A DNA stretch of 64,000 bases from Pedobacter sp. D749 (GCF_019317285.1 NZ_CP079218.1:1240001-1304000), one strand, 5' to 3'; positions 44,646-53,552 are shown, counted from the stretch's first letter. Translations and numbers: made by a program. Notes: generated by a model from the sequence alone, not told the origin.

Positions 44646-46585
44646 TGAAAAACAAGAACTTTATTTTAGCATTTTTGCTCATTTTCTGCTTCACTTACGC
44701 AGATGCAAAAATTACCTTACCTGCCTTTTTTAGCTCTAATATGTTGCTACAGCAAAATGCAGAAGTGATCATGGAAGGTAAGGCCAAACCACGTAATCAA
44801 ATTATATTAGCCTGCTCGTGGAATAAAAACAATAAATATGCGGTGTGGACAGATGATGCCGGAAAATTCAAGATTAGGATAAAAACGCCTAAATATGGCG
44901 GACCCTATGTGATGGTAATATCAGGAGAGGGTACGGCAATAAAATTTGATAACATAATGGTTGGTGATGTGTGGCTTTGCTCTGGTCAGTCAAACATGGA
45001 AATGCCGTTGGCAGGCTGGGGTAAAATTAATAATTTTAAAACTGAAATAGAAGAGGCAAATTACCCCAATATCAGGTTGTTACAAGTCAATCATGCCACG
45101 AGTAATTTACCATCAGATGCAGTGAGCGTTCAGAATGGGGGATGGAACGTTTGTTCTCCGGCCAATATTCCCGAGTTTTCAGCAACAGCTTACTTTTTTG
45201 CCAGAGAAGTTTACAAAAAGACAGGCATTCCGATAGGCTTGATTCATAGTTCATGGGGCGGTACTGTAGCTGAAGCGTGGACGAGTGCGGAAACAATCTC
45301 AAAAATTTCTGATTTCAAAACTGCACTTGAACTCGTTCAACAATCTAATGACAAAGAGGCGTACGCAAAACAACTGTCGGTTTGGAAAAATGAATTGAAT
45401 TTACAGGATAAAGGTCTCAAGTCCGGGGTAGCAGTTTGGGCAAATAAAAATCTTAATGATGCGAACTGGAAAGAAATGGATTTGCCCGGTTTTTTTGACT
45501 TAACCGAAAAGCCTAATTTTGATGGTATAATTTGGTTTAGAAAAAAAATAACAATTCCACAAGGATGGAGAGACAGAGATTTAATCCTGAACTTAGGGGC
45601 AATTGATGATAATGATATCACCTATTTTGATGGACAAGAAATTGGAGCGACGGAAGGATATGATCGCCAGCGTAAATACGTAGTGCCTAAAAAATATGTT
45701 TTGCCCGGCGACCATTTCATTACTGTACGTGTCTTTGATGGCGGCGGGGGCGGGGGAATTTATGGAAATCCGGCAAACTTTTTTTTGCAGTCTGCGGATC
45801 AGAAACAAAATCTTGCCGGTAAGTGGAAGTATACTATTGGTGTTGATTTGAAAGACTTTAAACCTATGCCCCAGGATAACTCGGGTCCAAACAGGCTAAC
45901 AGTGTTATACAATGCGATGATTCATCCTTTCATATCCCTTCCCATTAAAGGTGTCATCTGGTATCAGGGAGAGGCCAATGCTGGTAGGGCCGAGCAATAT
46001 AGGACACTTTTTCCTGCATTGATTCAGGACTGGAGAACTAAATTTAATAATCCAAAACTACCATTTTATTATGTTCAGTTAGCAAATTATGCCAGGGGAG
46101 AGGGCGATGCATTCTCATGGCCCTTGTTGCGTGAAGCCCAGTTGAAAACGTTAAAGCTGCCGTATACAGCCATGGCCGTTACAATTGATATTGGAGACGA
46201 ATTGGATATCCATCCTAAAAATAAACAGGACGTTGGAAAAAGATTGGCATTGATCGCTTTGGCAAAAAACTACAATGATTCAGGTGAATATTCCGGACCA
46301 GTTTACGAATCCTTTTCCACAAAAAATGACTTAATCGAGTTACATTTTAAATTCAACAAAGGAATGAAACCAAAGGCTGGTAACCTCTCAGGTTTTTCGG
46401 TTGCTGGAGAAGATCGGGTATTTTACCCGACTGTAGCATTTACGAAAAATGGTTCAGTTTTTTTGAAGAGTAATTCGGTTCTTAAACCAGTGGCAGCAAG
46501 ATATAACTGGGCAAATGATCCTAAAGGAAACTTGACAAATACAACTGAACTCCCGGCAAGTCCTTTCAGAACAGATAGCTGGTAG
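44645..46585 (+). CDS. SGNH carbohydrate acetylesterase (SASA/CE20-like)
   Basis: 646 residues with a signal peptide (about 1-21). The nucleophile is Ser116 in LCSGQSNMEM; VIHSSWGGTVAEAW-type and GVIWYQGEANAG blocks give the oxyanion hole, and the catalytic His is in DIHPKNK. A beta-sandwich insertion (about 250-380) splits the esterase fold, as in sialate O-acetylesterase-like and CE20 enzymes. It likely removes acetyl groups from plant or fungal glycans in the periplasm. Last gene of PUL 1. Confidence 0.85.
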   Translation: MKNKNFILAFLLIFCFTYADAKITLPAFFSSNMLLQQNAEVIMEGKAKPRNQIILACSWNKNNKYAVWTDDAGKFKIRIKTPKYGGPYVMVISGEGTAIKFDNIMVGDVWLCSGQSNMEMPLAGWGKINNFKTEIEEANYPNIRLLQVNHATSNLPSDAVSVQNGGWNVCSPANIPEFSATAYFFAREVYKKTGIPIGLIHSSWGGTVAEAWTSAETISKISDFKTALELVQQSNDKEAYAKQLSVWKNELNLQDKGLKSGVAVWANKNLNDANWKEMDLPGFFDLTEKPNFDGIIWFRKKITIPQGWRDRDLILNLGAIDDNDITYFDGQEIGATEGYDRQRKYVVPKKYVLPGDHFITVRVFDGGGGGGIYGNPANFFLQSADQKQNLAGKWKYTIGVDLKDFKPMPQDNSGPNRLTVLYNAMIHPFISLPIKGVIWYQGEANAGRAEQYRTLFPALIQDWRTKFNNPKLPFYYVQLANYARGEGDAFSWPLLREAQLKTLKLPYTAMAVTIDIGDELDIHPKNKQDVGKRLALIALAKNYNDSGEYSGPVYESFSTKNDLIELHFKFNKGMKPKAGNLSGFSVAGEDRVFYPTVAFTKNGSVFLKSNSVLKPVAARYNWANDPKGNLTNTTELPASPFRTDSW

Positions 46586-46963
46586 CTACAAATAGCACAA
46601 GCTCAGCATTCAAGGGTAGAATTGTAAATAAGAGAAGTTGCCGAACTTAGCATGGTAATATGATAAGCTGATATTTAATTTAAACTCAAAGCTTCGCTGT
46701 GAAGAAAAATTATTCAAGACCTTGAATAATTTTTCCTTCTTAAAGATAGAGCCAATAAAGGTGTTTTTTGGGTTCGAGCCCTTTAAGGGCACCCTGATGG
46801 TGTTCGTATAGTAAACTGTCGATTGTCTTCTATTTTTGATGTTTAATTAGTTGTCAATCTGATATATAATTTAGGGGGCTGGATATCTTATCGGTTCGAT
46901 GTTTACCTATATTGTTATAGTCATTTTGCTAAACTAATTCGATCTTTATTTTAAATCATATTT
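46586..46963. other. Intergenic region between PUL 1 and the BlaI cassette
   Basis: No conserved ORF is seen. A short palindrome GCCCTTTAAGGGC lies near 46778. A half operator TTAGTTGTCA near 46847 resembles the BlaI-cassette dyads. The 60-codon minus-strand ORF at 46610-46792 has no recognisable features. Confidence 0.4.
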
Positions 46964-46980
46964 TTAGTTGTGGTAACTAA
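46964..46980. promoter_or_regulatory. Candidate BlaI operator upstream of the blaI-like gene
   Basis: TTAGTT-GTGGT-AACTAA, a perfect 6-bp dyad with a 5-base spacer, 38 bases before the blaI-like ATG. Related dyads occur upstream of the receptor gene at 48595. Confidence 0.6.
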
Positions 46981-47017
46981 TTTTTTAGCTGATATTTGAA
47001 ATTAAATAAAATAGGCT

Positions 47018-47386
47018 ATGGATATCAAAGATTTAACCAGAGTTGAAAGCCAATTAATGCAGGTGCTCTGGGCATTGGAAAAAGCATTCGTAAAGGAAAT
47101 TATATGTGAACTCCCAGATCCAAAACCTGCATACAGCACTGTTTCAACCATTATCAGGATTTTAGAGAGCAAGGGCGTAATTGGTTATGAAGCTTTCGGT
47201 AAAACCCATCGCTACTTTCCCTTAGTTAGCAAAGAAGAATATATGCGTCATGAGGCAGATAAGTTTTTAGGCAGCTATTTTTCTAATTCTGTACAAGATA
47301 TGTTCTCTTTTTTTGTTAAGGAAAAGAAAATCGATATGAAAGACGCCGAAAAGTTACTTAAAATGATAGATCAAATAAAAGGTTAA
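47018..47386 (+). CDS. BlaI/MecI-family repressor
   Basis: 122 residues with a winged-helix N-terminal domain (about 5-75). Segments include DLTRVESQLMQVLWALEKAFVKEI and PAYSTVSTIIRILESKGVI, the BlaI recognition-helix region, and a C-terminal dimerisation helix. It should repress its own operon and be inactivated through the adjacent M56 protein. Three bases separate it from the next gene. A perfect dyad at 46964-46980 is the likely operator. Confidence 0.92.
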   Translation: MDIKDLTRVESQLMQVLWALEKAFVKEIICELPDPKPAYSTVSTIIRILESKGVIGYEAFGKTHRYFPLVSKEEYMRHEADKFLGSYFSNSVQDMFSFFVKEKKIDMKDAEKLLKMIDQIKG

Positions 47387-47388
47387 TC

Positions 47389-48477
47389 ATGGTACTTGAA
47401 TATTACTTTCTCTGGTCTAGCATTTCGTTGGTTTTATTTTATCTCTTTTATATCCTATTGCTTAAGAGAGAAACTTTTTTTGCTTTTAACAGGGTTTACC
47501 TGCTTGTTGCGCTTTGCTTATCAATGCTAATGCCCTTCCTGGATCTGTCCTGGTTAATCGTGTTGCCAAAGGTCGAAATTGTAACCAACACACTTGCGGT
47601 TGTTGGGGTAGCGAAATTAGGAAATGACATCGGGAAAGAATTTAACTGGGTAACCTTTGTGTATTGGGGTGGAGTTGTGCTTGGTGCAACACGATTATTC
47701 ATCAAAATAGCGGGTGTAAAAAAACAGATAACGCTGCCCAAGGATGGCGATGCATTTTCTTTTTGGAAAACAAAGGTGATAGACCGAAAGCTTTCTGACC
47801 TGGCCGTGATTAATGCACATGAAAATATACACGTTAAACAGTTGCATACATTTGATATTCTGCTGGTTGAAATATTAAGTGTATTTTTTTGGTTCAATCC
47901 CGTTGTGTATGCCTGTCGTAAAAGCCTGAAGTTGATTCACGAATATTTGGCAGATGAATATGCGTGTAACTTTACAGCAAGCAAAAAGCAATATGCGATG
48001 TTGCTGTTTCTACAGAACCTGAATGCGGGGCCTGTATTGGCAAATCGTTTCTATAATACCTCCTTGCTCGAATCGAGAATAAAGATGTTGCAACGGAAAA
48101 AATCTAGCCGCTACAGGTTATGGAAGTATATTTTATGCTTGCCTTTAATTACGCTTTTGTGCGCCTTTAATGGCTCTGGTTTTACTGGTAATAATCATAG
48201 AGTGGATCAGGCAGCAAGTTTCCCTGGTGGATTTGATGCTTTCAGTAAATATTTGATAGGTACCGCAAGAAAAGTTTCCAATAAAAGTGGAAAGGTGATT
48301 GTGAGTTTTGTTGTGGAAACCAACGGGGAAATTAGCAATGAAAAAGTTGAAAAAAGTTTAGATCAGGCAAGTGATCAAGAAGCGTTAAGGGTTATTAAAT
48401 CTAGCCAAAAATGGAAACCTGCATTGGAAAATGGAGAAAAAGCACGTTCAGCTTATCAAATTTCGATAAATTTTTAA
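47389..48477 (+). CDS. BlaR1-like M56 membrane metalloprotease fused to a TonB C-terminal domain
   Basis: 362 residues. Three membrane helices (about 5-25, 37-60, 85-105) precede a cytoplasmic/membrane M56 protease region with HENIH at 144-148 (HExxH), FWFNP near 168-171, and HEYLADEYA at 184-192. A further helix (about 245-260) leads to a periplasmic TonB-like C-terminus (about 285-362, GKVIVSFVVETNGEIS ... ARSAYQISINF). A sensor of the BlaR1 type normally ends in a penicillin-binding domain; here it is replaced by TonB. It probably cleaves the BlaI-like repressor. Confidence 0.88.
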   Translation: MVLEYYFLWSSISLVLFYLFYILLLKRETFFAFNRVYLLVALCLSMLMPFLDLSWLIVLPKVEIVTNTLAVVGVAKLGNDIGKEFNWVTFVYWGGVVLGATRLFIKIAGVKKQITLPKDGDAFSFWKTKVIDRKLSDLAVINAHENIHVKQLHTFDILLVEILSVFFWFNPVVYACRKSLKLIHEYLADEYACNFTASKKQYAMLLFLQNLNAGPVLANRFYNTSLLESRIKMLQRKKSSRYRLWKYILCLPLITLLCAFNGSGFTGNNHRVDQAASFPGGFDAFSKYLIGTARKVSNKSGKVIVSFVVETNGEISNEKVEKSLDQASDQEALRVIKSSQKWKPALENGEKARSAYQISINF

Positions 48478-48513
48478 GCTGATAATCAGATAGATATATT
48501 ATAATTTAATTGT

Positions 48514-48560
48514 TTAGTTGTTATAGCTAATGTATTAGTTGTATTACTAATTTATTAGTT
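48514..48560. promoter_or_regulatory. Cluster of BlaI-type dyads upstream of the receptor gene
   Basis: TTAGTT-GTTAT-AGCTAA (48514-48530) matches the dyad upstream of the blaI-like gene except for one base. A second site, TTAGT-TGTATT-ACTAA (48535-48550), overlaps a short dyad ACTAAT-TT-ATTAGT up to about 48558. This suggests shared repression of both transcription units. Confidence 0.55.
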
Positions 48561-48562
48561 AT

Positions 48563-48593
48563 ACGTTTGGATTATTCAAATTAATCCAAACGT
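48563..48593 (+). promoter_or_regulatory. 12-bp hairpin abutting the start codon of the receptor gene
   Basis: ACGTTTGGATTA (48563-48574) pairs perfectly with TAATCCAAACGT (48582-48593) around a 7-base AT-rich loop. The ATG at 48595 follows after a single base. It could be a translational control or protein-binding site, or the terminator of the BlaR1-like gene (no T-run follows). Confidence 0.55.
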
Positions 48594-48594
48594 T

Positions 48595-50991
48595 ATGCTT
48601 TTTATTTTACTTAAATCCACCCGCTCTAATTATGTTTTAGTTTTCATTTTATTTTTCAGCACCATGGCTGTTAATGCGCAACAAAAGTTGGGTAGGGTTA
48701 CTGGTAAAGTGGTGGATGAAAAGCTTGCTGAACTCCCATTTGTACAAATCCTTTTAAAAAGGAGCGCAGACTCTAGCACTGTTAAAGCTATAATTGCTGA
48801 TGACAAGGGAAATTTCAGTTTCGAAATTCCTGATGGCAAATATTTGATCGAGCTGAGAATGATGGGATACACCGCAGGTTATTCGAAAGTTTTCGATATT
48901 GCTCATGCACAGTCTGAATCGCTTGGCACCATCCAGCTTAAACCAGCTGCGAAACAACTGGCTGCCATAAACATATCAGCACCGCTTCCATTTGTCGAAC
49001 GGAGGGCTGATAAGTTAATAGTGAATCTCAATGGGCTGGGCTCAGGGGCGCCGATAATGGAGGTAATGAACCAATTACCCGGCGTGAGCATTACGCCAGA
49101 TGACCGGATCACTCTGAACGGTAAATCGGTTCAGATCTACATTGATGGTAAGGCCACTACACTTTCATCAGAGGCATTGGCTGGTATGTTGAAAGGGATT
49201 TCTTCGTCTGCTATCCAAAAGGTTGAACTCATTGCCCAGCCATCTGCAAAATATGACGCTGCCGGGAACGGTGCGATTATCAACATTATTCATAAACGTA
49301 ATTATAAAGCCGGGCTGAATGGAAATGTTTATTTAGGAGGAGGGAAAGGTACATTTGGAAAAGCGAATGGGGGCCTTAACCTTAACTATAAAGGGAAAGT
49401 ATATAACCTGCTGCTTAATTTGGATTATAATTACAACAAATATTTCTACGATAGTTACATTGCTTCCACTTTTTTCGATTCCAATGGAATAGCCTTAAGT
49501 CAATCAACTACTGATATCAAAAGCACCAGAACCAATGCGAATTACACGCCAAATTTAGGAATGGATTTTTATCTTTCGAAGCGCACTACACTGTCTGCTT
49601 CGGTTAAACCTGGATTTCAGACCTTTGGTCGCAATAACACTGCTAACATCGATAATGGTATTGCACAATCGCAGTTTATTAATCTGGTTAATATTCGTGC
49701 AACCAATTTCTCATCCGGACTTCGTCTACAGCATCAAATAGATAGCTTGGGAAGAGATTTGACGATTGATTTAGATTATTACCGTTATGGAAATTATAAT
49801 GATCAGGATAACCGAACCATCAATTTAAATTCCTTCTCAGATTTTCCCAGTTTAGTAGCTCAAGATCGTTTGTTCAATGTTTATGCTTTCAAAATGGATT
49901 ATACACATCCTTTGGGTAAAGGCCATCAACTGGAAATGGGTATGAAAACGAGTTATGTTAATGCTATAAATTCTAACTTTTATCAGGATTCCAATGCTCA
50001 GCAAACCAATTTATTTGATTACAAAGAAAGTATTTCAGCACTTTATTTAACTTATGCTCGCACTGGTGAGAAATTTTCCTATCAGTTAGGTATAAGGGGC
50101 GAATACACTAATGGACAAGGTGAACAGGAGTTTGGAAAAGAACGATTTACCAGGAGCTATTTCCAGCCATTTCCGTCTGTACATCTTGACTATAAGTTTA
50201 CCAAAAATCATAGCCTTAGCTTAGAGATGAACAAAAGGGTAGAACGCCCTGGCTACGAAAGCCTAAATCCGCTGGTACGAATTATTAGTAGCAACAACCT
50301 GCAGCAGGGAAACCCTGCACTGAAACCTTTGGTTGCCTATAATGCCGATTTGTGGTATGGTTATAAAAATGCATTTTTCTTTGGATTAACTTATAGTCAC
50401 AGCATAGATGATTTTACCAGTATCTCCGTTCCTTTGGCAGATGGCATAATATCAACACTCCCTGGAAATGCAGATTATGGGGATTACTTTACCCTTCAGG
50501 CAATGTATGGCAAACAGGTATTGCCATGGTGGTATACCAGTTCGAATGCCATTTTATCCAAACGTTCATTTAAAGGCGAATTTAACCGGGTTTTGCTAGA
50601 GAGCGACGGAATAGCCAGTCTTTCTGCAACTTCCTATAACAGTTTCTCGCTGAGCAAGAATTTCTCTGTGATGTTTCTTTTCAATTATCGTGGCAAAAGT
50701 GTAGATCGAACAATCACTAACCGGGCTTTTACTTATGTTACGGCAGGTATTCGCCAGCAGCTGTTAAATAAAAGAGCATCTATTCAGCTAAATGCAATGG
50801 ACATTTTTAAATCATACCGTAATGAGTATAACCAGAATAGTGGTACCCTGCAGCAGTTGTGGCGAAACCAGTTTGAAACCAGGATGGTGAAGCTGAATTT
50901 TAGTTACAGCTTTGGAGGTATGGTGAAAAATACCAAGAAGAGCAATGGTACAGAAGAGGAACGAAAACGAAGTGCTTTGAGTGAGAACTAA
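48595..50991 (+). CDS. TonB-dependent receptor of the outer-membrane beta-barrel family
   Basis: 798 residues. The signal peptide ends near MAVNAQQ (about residue 30); then come a carboxypeptidase-regulatory-like domain (about 35-115), a plug (about 125-225 with MNQLPGVSITPDDRI and GNGAIINIIHKRNYKAG), and a barrel of the OMP_b-brl_3 type ending FSYSFGGMVKN. A basic tail follows. It lies downstream of the BlaI/BlaR1-TonB pair with BlaI-type dyads in the gap, so it is probably part of the same regulon and may be energised or sensed by the TonB-tailed protein. The ligand is unknown. Confidence 0.88.
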   Translation: MLFILLKSTRSNYVLVFILFFSTMAVNAQQKLGRVTGKVVDEKLAELPFVQILLKRSADSSTVKAIIADDKGNFSFEIPDGKYLIELRMMGYTAGYSKVFDIAHAQSESLGTIQLKPAAKQLAAINISAPLPFVERRADKLIVNLNGLGSGAPIMEVMNQLPGVSITPDDRITLNGKSVQIYIDGKATTLSSEALAGMLKGISSSAIQKVELIAQPSAKYDAAGNGAIINIIHKRNYKAGLNGNVYLGGGKGTFGKANGGLNLNYKGKVYNLLLNLDYNYNKYFYDSYIASTFFDSNGIALSQSTTDIKSTRTNANYTPNLGMDFYLSKRTTLSASVKPGFQTFGRNNTANIDNGIAQSQFINLVNIRATNFSSGLRLQHQIDSLGRDLTIDLDYYRYGNYNDQDNRTINLNSFSDFPSLVAQDRLFNVYAFKMDYTHPLGKGHQLEMGMKTSYVNAINSNFYQDSNAQQTNLFDYKESISALYLTYARTGEKFSYQLGIRGEYTNGQGEQEFGKERFTRSYFQPFPSVHLDYKFTKNHSLSLEMNKRVERPGYESLNPLVRIISSNNLQQGNPALKPLVAYNADLWYGYKNAFFFGLTYSHSIDDFTSISVPLADGIISTLPGNADYGDYFTLQAMYGKQVLPWWYTSSNAILSKRSFKGEFNRVLLESDGIASLSATSYNSFSLSKNFSVMFLFNYRGKSVDRTITNRAFTYVTAGIRQQLLNKRASIQLNAMDIFKSYRNEYNQNSGTLQQLWRNQFETRMVKLNFSYSFGGMVKNTKKSNGTEEERKRSALSEN

Positions 50992-51285
50992 GGAATAATA
51001 ATCTCTATCAATCCTTTAAAAGCTAATTAAGTCATCAATCCAATTTTTAGAAAGCGGACAAACGGGTTAAGGTTCATTTGGGATTGTTCGATTATTTTGA
51101 GTTCTTCAAAATTTTAGAAAAACCGCCTGTTTCAATCAATTAGCCCATAAAAATGGTTCGAATTACGCACCGCCACTGACCTCAGCGTTGTGAAAGCAAT
51201 CTGAAAACACTGCTTTTTATTTAAGTGTTTGTTTTAGGTTATCAATAGGAGCTTCTGTTTAAGATGATAGTGCGATTATAAGCTA

Positions 51286-52098
51286 TTACCCATTTAATGC
51301 AAGTTGATTGGGAGAAACTCCGTATTTCTTTTTAAAAATGAAAGAAAAATGGGAAAGATCTTCAAAACCTACTTCAAGGTAGATCTCGGTTGGTTTTTTC
51401 TTTTTTTCTGCCAGGTAATAATAAGCTAGTTCCAGCCTTTTGTCCGTCAGCCACTTTTGGGGAGTGGTTTGGAACAGTTTTTTGAAGTCCCTGTTGAAGG
51501 TAGACAAGCTTCGTCCGGTCAGGTAGCCCAATTTTTCCAGTGACATATTGAACATAAAATTACGCTGCATAAAATCAATCAGGTCGATCTTGCCTGGAAC
51601 ATCAAAGTTAGCAAGGACACTATCCACGCTGGGGTCGATCAGCCTTAGGATGTTGATCGCTTCTTCAATTTTTAGCGTGGCCAGGCTTTCCGGAAATTCA
51701 CTTTCCACATCAAAATAGGGGATTAGTGATGCCAGGCAGCTTTCCAGTAGCGGGTGGTTACTGAAGTGGTAAATTTTCTGCCGGGGCTGTGTTTTCTTTT
51801 TATGTTCGGTTTTTTCATAGAACTTCTTCAGCCTTTCAGTAGACAAGTGCATCACCACGGTTTTATGTGGCAATCCGTTTTTCGGATAGTTGATGATGGT
51901 GGCCAGTTCGTTCCTTGGGATCAGAAAAATATCCCCTGTTTTGAAGCTGAAGGTAGATTCTGCCTGTATGATTTTTGTCTCTCCGGAAATGAACCATACC
52001 AGCATGTGGTCCTCAAACATTAGGTCGGATTTGAACAGCTTATCTTCGTAGCTGGAAAGTTTGATGTCCTTGGTCAGGTATTTGGATATATGTTCCAT
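51286..52098 (-). CDS. AraC-family transcriptional regulator
   Basis: 270 residues. Residues 20-130 form a cupin-like sensing region (VWFISGETKIIQAESTFS, GDIFLIPRNELA). The C-terminal AraC helix-turn-helix domain is at about 170-268 with LEKLGYLTGRSLSTFNRDFK and VGFEDLSHFSFIFKKKYGVSP. It is downstream of an SDR gene and a truncated SDR, 10 bases from the latter, and probably controls this small operon. Direct repeats upstream of the SDR (53373-53405) could be its sites. Confidence 0.9.
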   Translation of the reverse strand: MEHISKYLTKDIKLSSYEDKLFKSDLMFEDHMLVWFISGETKIIQAESTFSFKTGDIFLIPRNELATIINYPKNGLPHKTVVMHLSTERLKKFYEKTEHKKKTQPRQKIYHFSNHPLLESCLASLIPYFDVESEFPESLATLKIEEAINILRLIDPSVDSVLANFDVPGKIDLIDFMQRNFMFNMSLEKLGYLTGRSLSTFNRDFKKLFQTTPQKWLTDKRLELAYYYLAEKKKKPTEIYLEVGFEDLSHFSFIFKKKYGVSPNQLALNG

Positions 52099-52108
52099 TG
52101 TGATAAAG

Positions 52109-52282
52109 TTATTGGTTTTTGATCAGATTTCTATTAGATGCATTGGCCGCTTCCACCGCATCTTTTCTTCTGCCCGTGATAATCACCTGTGCACCGTTTT
52201 CTTTCAGCTGTTTGGCAGCGGCATAGCCGATGCCACTGTTACCGCCCGTAATCAGGGCGGTTTTTCCTTTTAAATTTTTCAT
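52109..52282 (-). pseudogene. Truncated SDR gene (N-terminal Rossmann fragment only)
   Basis: A 57-residue minus-strand frame, MKNLKGKTALITGGNSGIGY... to ...ANASNRNLIKNQ. It starts 4 bases after the stop of the full-length SDR gene. It holds the SDR cofactor motif TGGNSGIG and the NGAQVIITGRR strand but stops before NNAG and the Ser-Tyr-Lys catalytic residues. About 200 residues are missing compared with a normal SDR, so it is a broken paralogue by deletion; codons 45-57 are probably fusion sequence. Confidence 0.85.
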
Positions 52283-52285
52283 GGC

Positions 52286-53305
52286 CTAGTTTACGTTAAA
52301 TTCAATGCCTGTCATTTCCTCGGTCAAGTCCCACAGTTTTTTAGCACTGCTTTTGTCTAACGAATAATCCATTACGCCGCTTTGGTGCAGTTTAGTGCTG
52401 GTTTGAATAGCGGGATCTTCCGATAGCAGTTCAGCGATATCAGCATCTTCGCAGTAAACCCCGCCGATGTTGTTGAGCAAGGGACTGGTAGCGGCCCAAA
52501 CGGATGTTGCCGCACCCTGTGGAATGTTTTTCAGGCTGGCCAGTATTTCAGGACGGATGTTCCCGCTTTCATCAAAAAAGCCCATCTGTTTGAACAGCTC
52601 CATATTGGCATCCCTGGCCAGTTCTGTTCCTGCTATTGATCCAGGGTGCAGGGAGTAGGCTCTTACCTGATGTGCTTTTGCACGGTTATCCAGTTCTAAT
52701 GCAAAAAGATTACTGGCTGTTTTAGACTGCCCATAACCTAGCAGTGTCTGGTATTCCCTGTGCTCGAAGTTTGGATCGTCGAAATTGAAAGGAGCCATGT
52801 GATGTCCCAGTGAAGAAACATTGACTACACGTGCGCCATTAGCATTTTTTAATGCTGGCCATAATCTTGCCACCAGCTGGAACTGTCCAAAGTAATTGGT
52901 GGATAGCTGTGATTCGAAACCGCGGCTGTCCCTTTGCAAAGGCACCCACATGATCCCTGCATTGTTAATGAGTAAGTGCAGCGGTCTGCCTGATGACAGG
53001 AATTTTTCGGCGAACGCATCGATGGTTTCAGGCCTGGCAAGATCCATGGTTTCGAGTTCAACGTTTGGAATGGCCCCGAGGTTTTTCCTTGCTTTTTCGA
53101 TGTCCCTTGCCGGTACGATCAAGGTTGCGCCCGCTGCGGCCAGTACTTTTGTAGTTTCCAAACCAATTCCGGCGTTACCACCAGTTACGATAGCGATCTT
53201 TCCTGTAAGATCTATTCCTTTAATAACTTCTGTTGCTGTTGAAGTAGCGCTAAAACCTGAACCCAGTGGGTGTTGTAATGCGCCTTGATAGTTGTTCTTT
53301 TCCAT
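52286..53305 (-). CDS. SDR-family oxidoreductase
   Basis: 339 residues, of the extended retinol-dehydrogenase/WWOX-like SDR type. Cofactor motif TGGNAGIG at about 41-48, NNAG at about 113-116, catalytic Ser in VNVSSLGHHM and YGQSK (Tyr/Lys) in the active site. An N-terminal extension of about 30 residues precedes the Rossmann domain. The substrate is unknown. It is first in the operon with a truncated SDR and an AraC regulator. Confidence 0.87.
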   Translation of the reverse strand: MEKNNYQGALQHPLGSGFSATSTATEVIKGIDLTGKIAIVTGGNAGIGLETTKVLAAAGATLIVPARDIEKARKNLGAIPNVELETMDLARPETIDAFAEKFLSSGRPLHLLINNAGIMWVPLQRDSRGFESQLSTNYFGQFQLVARLWPALKNANGARVVNVSSLGHHMAPFNFDDPNFEHREYQTLLGYGQSKTASNLFALELDNRAKAHQVRAYSLHPGSIAGTELARDANMELFKQMGFFDESGNIRPEILASLKNIPQGAATSVWAATSPLLNNIGGVYCEDADIAELLSEDPAIQTSTKLHQSGVMDYSLDKSSAKKLWDLTEEMTGIEFNVN

Positions 53306-53372
53306 TTTGTTTTTGATTAAATGTTATAGGACAAATGTAGGCGGTTGAGCAAAGGCTGATTTTGTTTAGCGT

Positions 53373-53405
53373 GTCAATTTACTTTGTTTAAAAAGTCAAT
53401 TTGTG
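53373..53405. promoter_or_regulatory. Direct repeats upstream of the SDR/AraC operon
   Basis: GTCAATTTactttg (53373-53386) and GTCAATTTgtg (53395-53405) share GTCAATTT at a spacing of 22 bp, about two helical turns. This spacing suits an AraC dimer or paired sites. It lies about 70-100 bases upstream of the SDR start. Confidence 0.4.
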
Positions 53406-53531
53406 AATAGGGTTACCCAAATGTCATTAAGTTAAAGGATAAATCTCAAGATGTCACCCTGAGGGGTAATTTTCATAAAATCAATATAAAAGACAGATCT
53501 TTTTGGCAAAATGGTAGGGCGCGAGATCGTC

Positions 53532-53552
53532 ATTCCCAACTTGATTGGGAAT
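53532..53552. repeat. Short fold-back repeat ATTCCCAA/TTGGGAAT
   Basis: A perfect 8-bp inverted repeat with a 5-base loop, followed by half of a related unit (tattcccgcctgcg). This type of intergenic element is widely dispersed in Bacteroidota and Proteobacteria. Confidence 0.55.

Noticed and set aside
46610..46792. 60-codon minus-strand ORF
   Set aside because: No start context, no recognisable motif, in a gap with regulatory palindromes.
46768..46794. tRNA T-arm-like text (gggttcgagccc) in the gap after PUL 1
   Set aside because: No cloverleaf, no acceptor stem and a poor T-stem. It could be an old attachment-site trace but nothing else supports it.
47018..50991. Beta-lactam resistance operon
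   Set aside because: BlaI and M56 proteins are present, but no beta-lactamase follows and the sensor domain is a TonB tail. BlaI/M56 pairs in Bacteroidota are used for other purposes.
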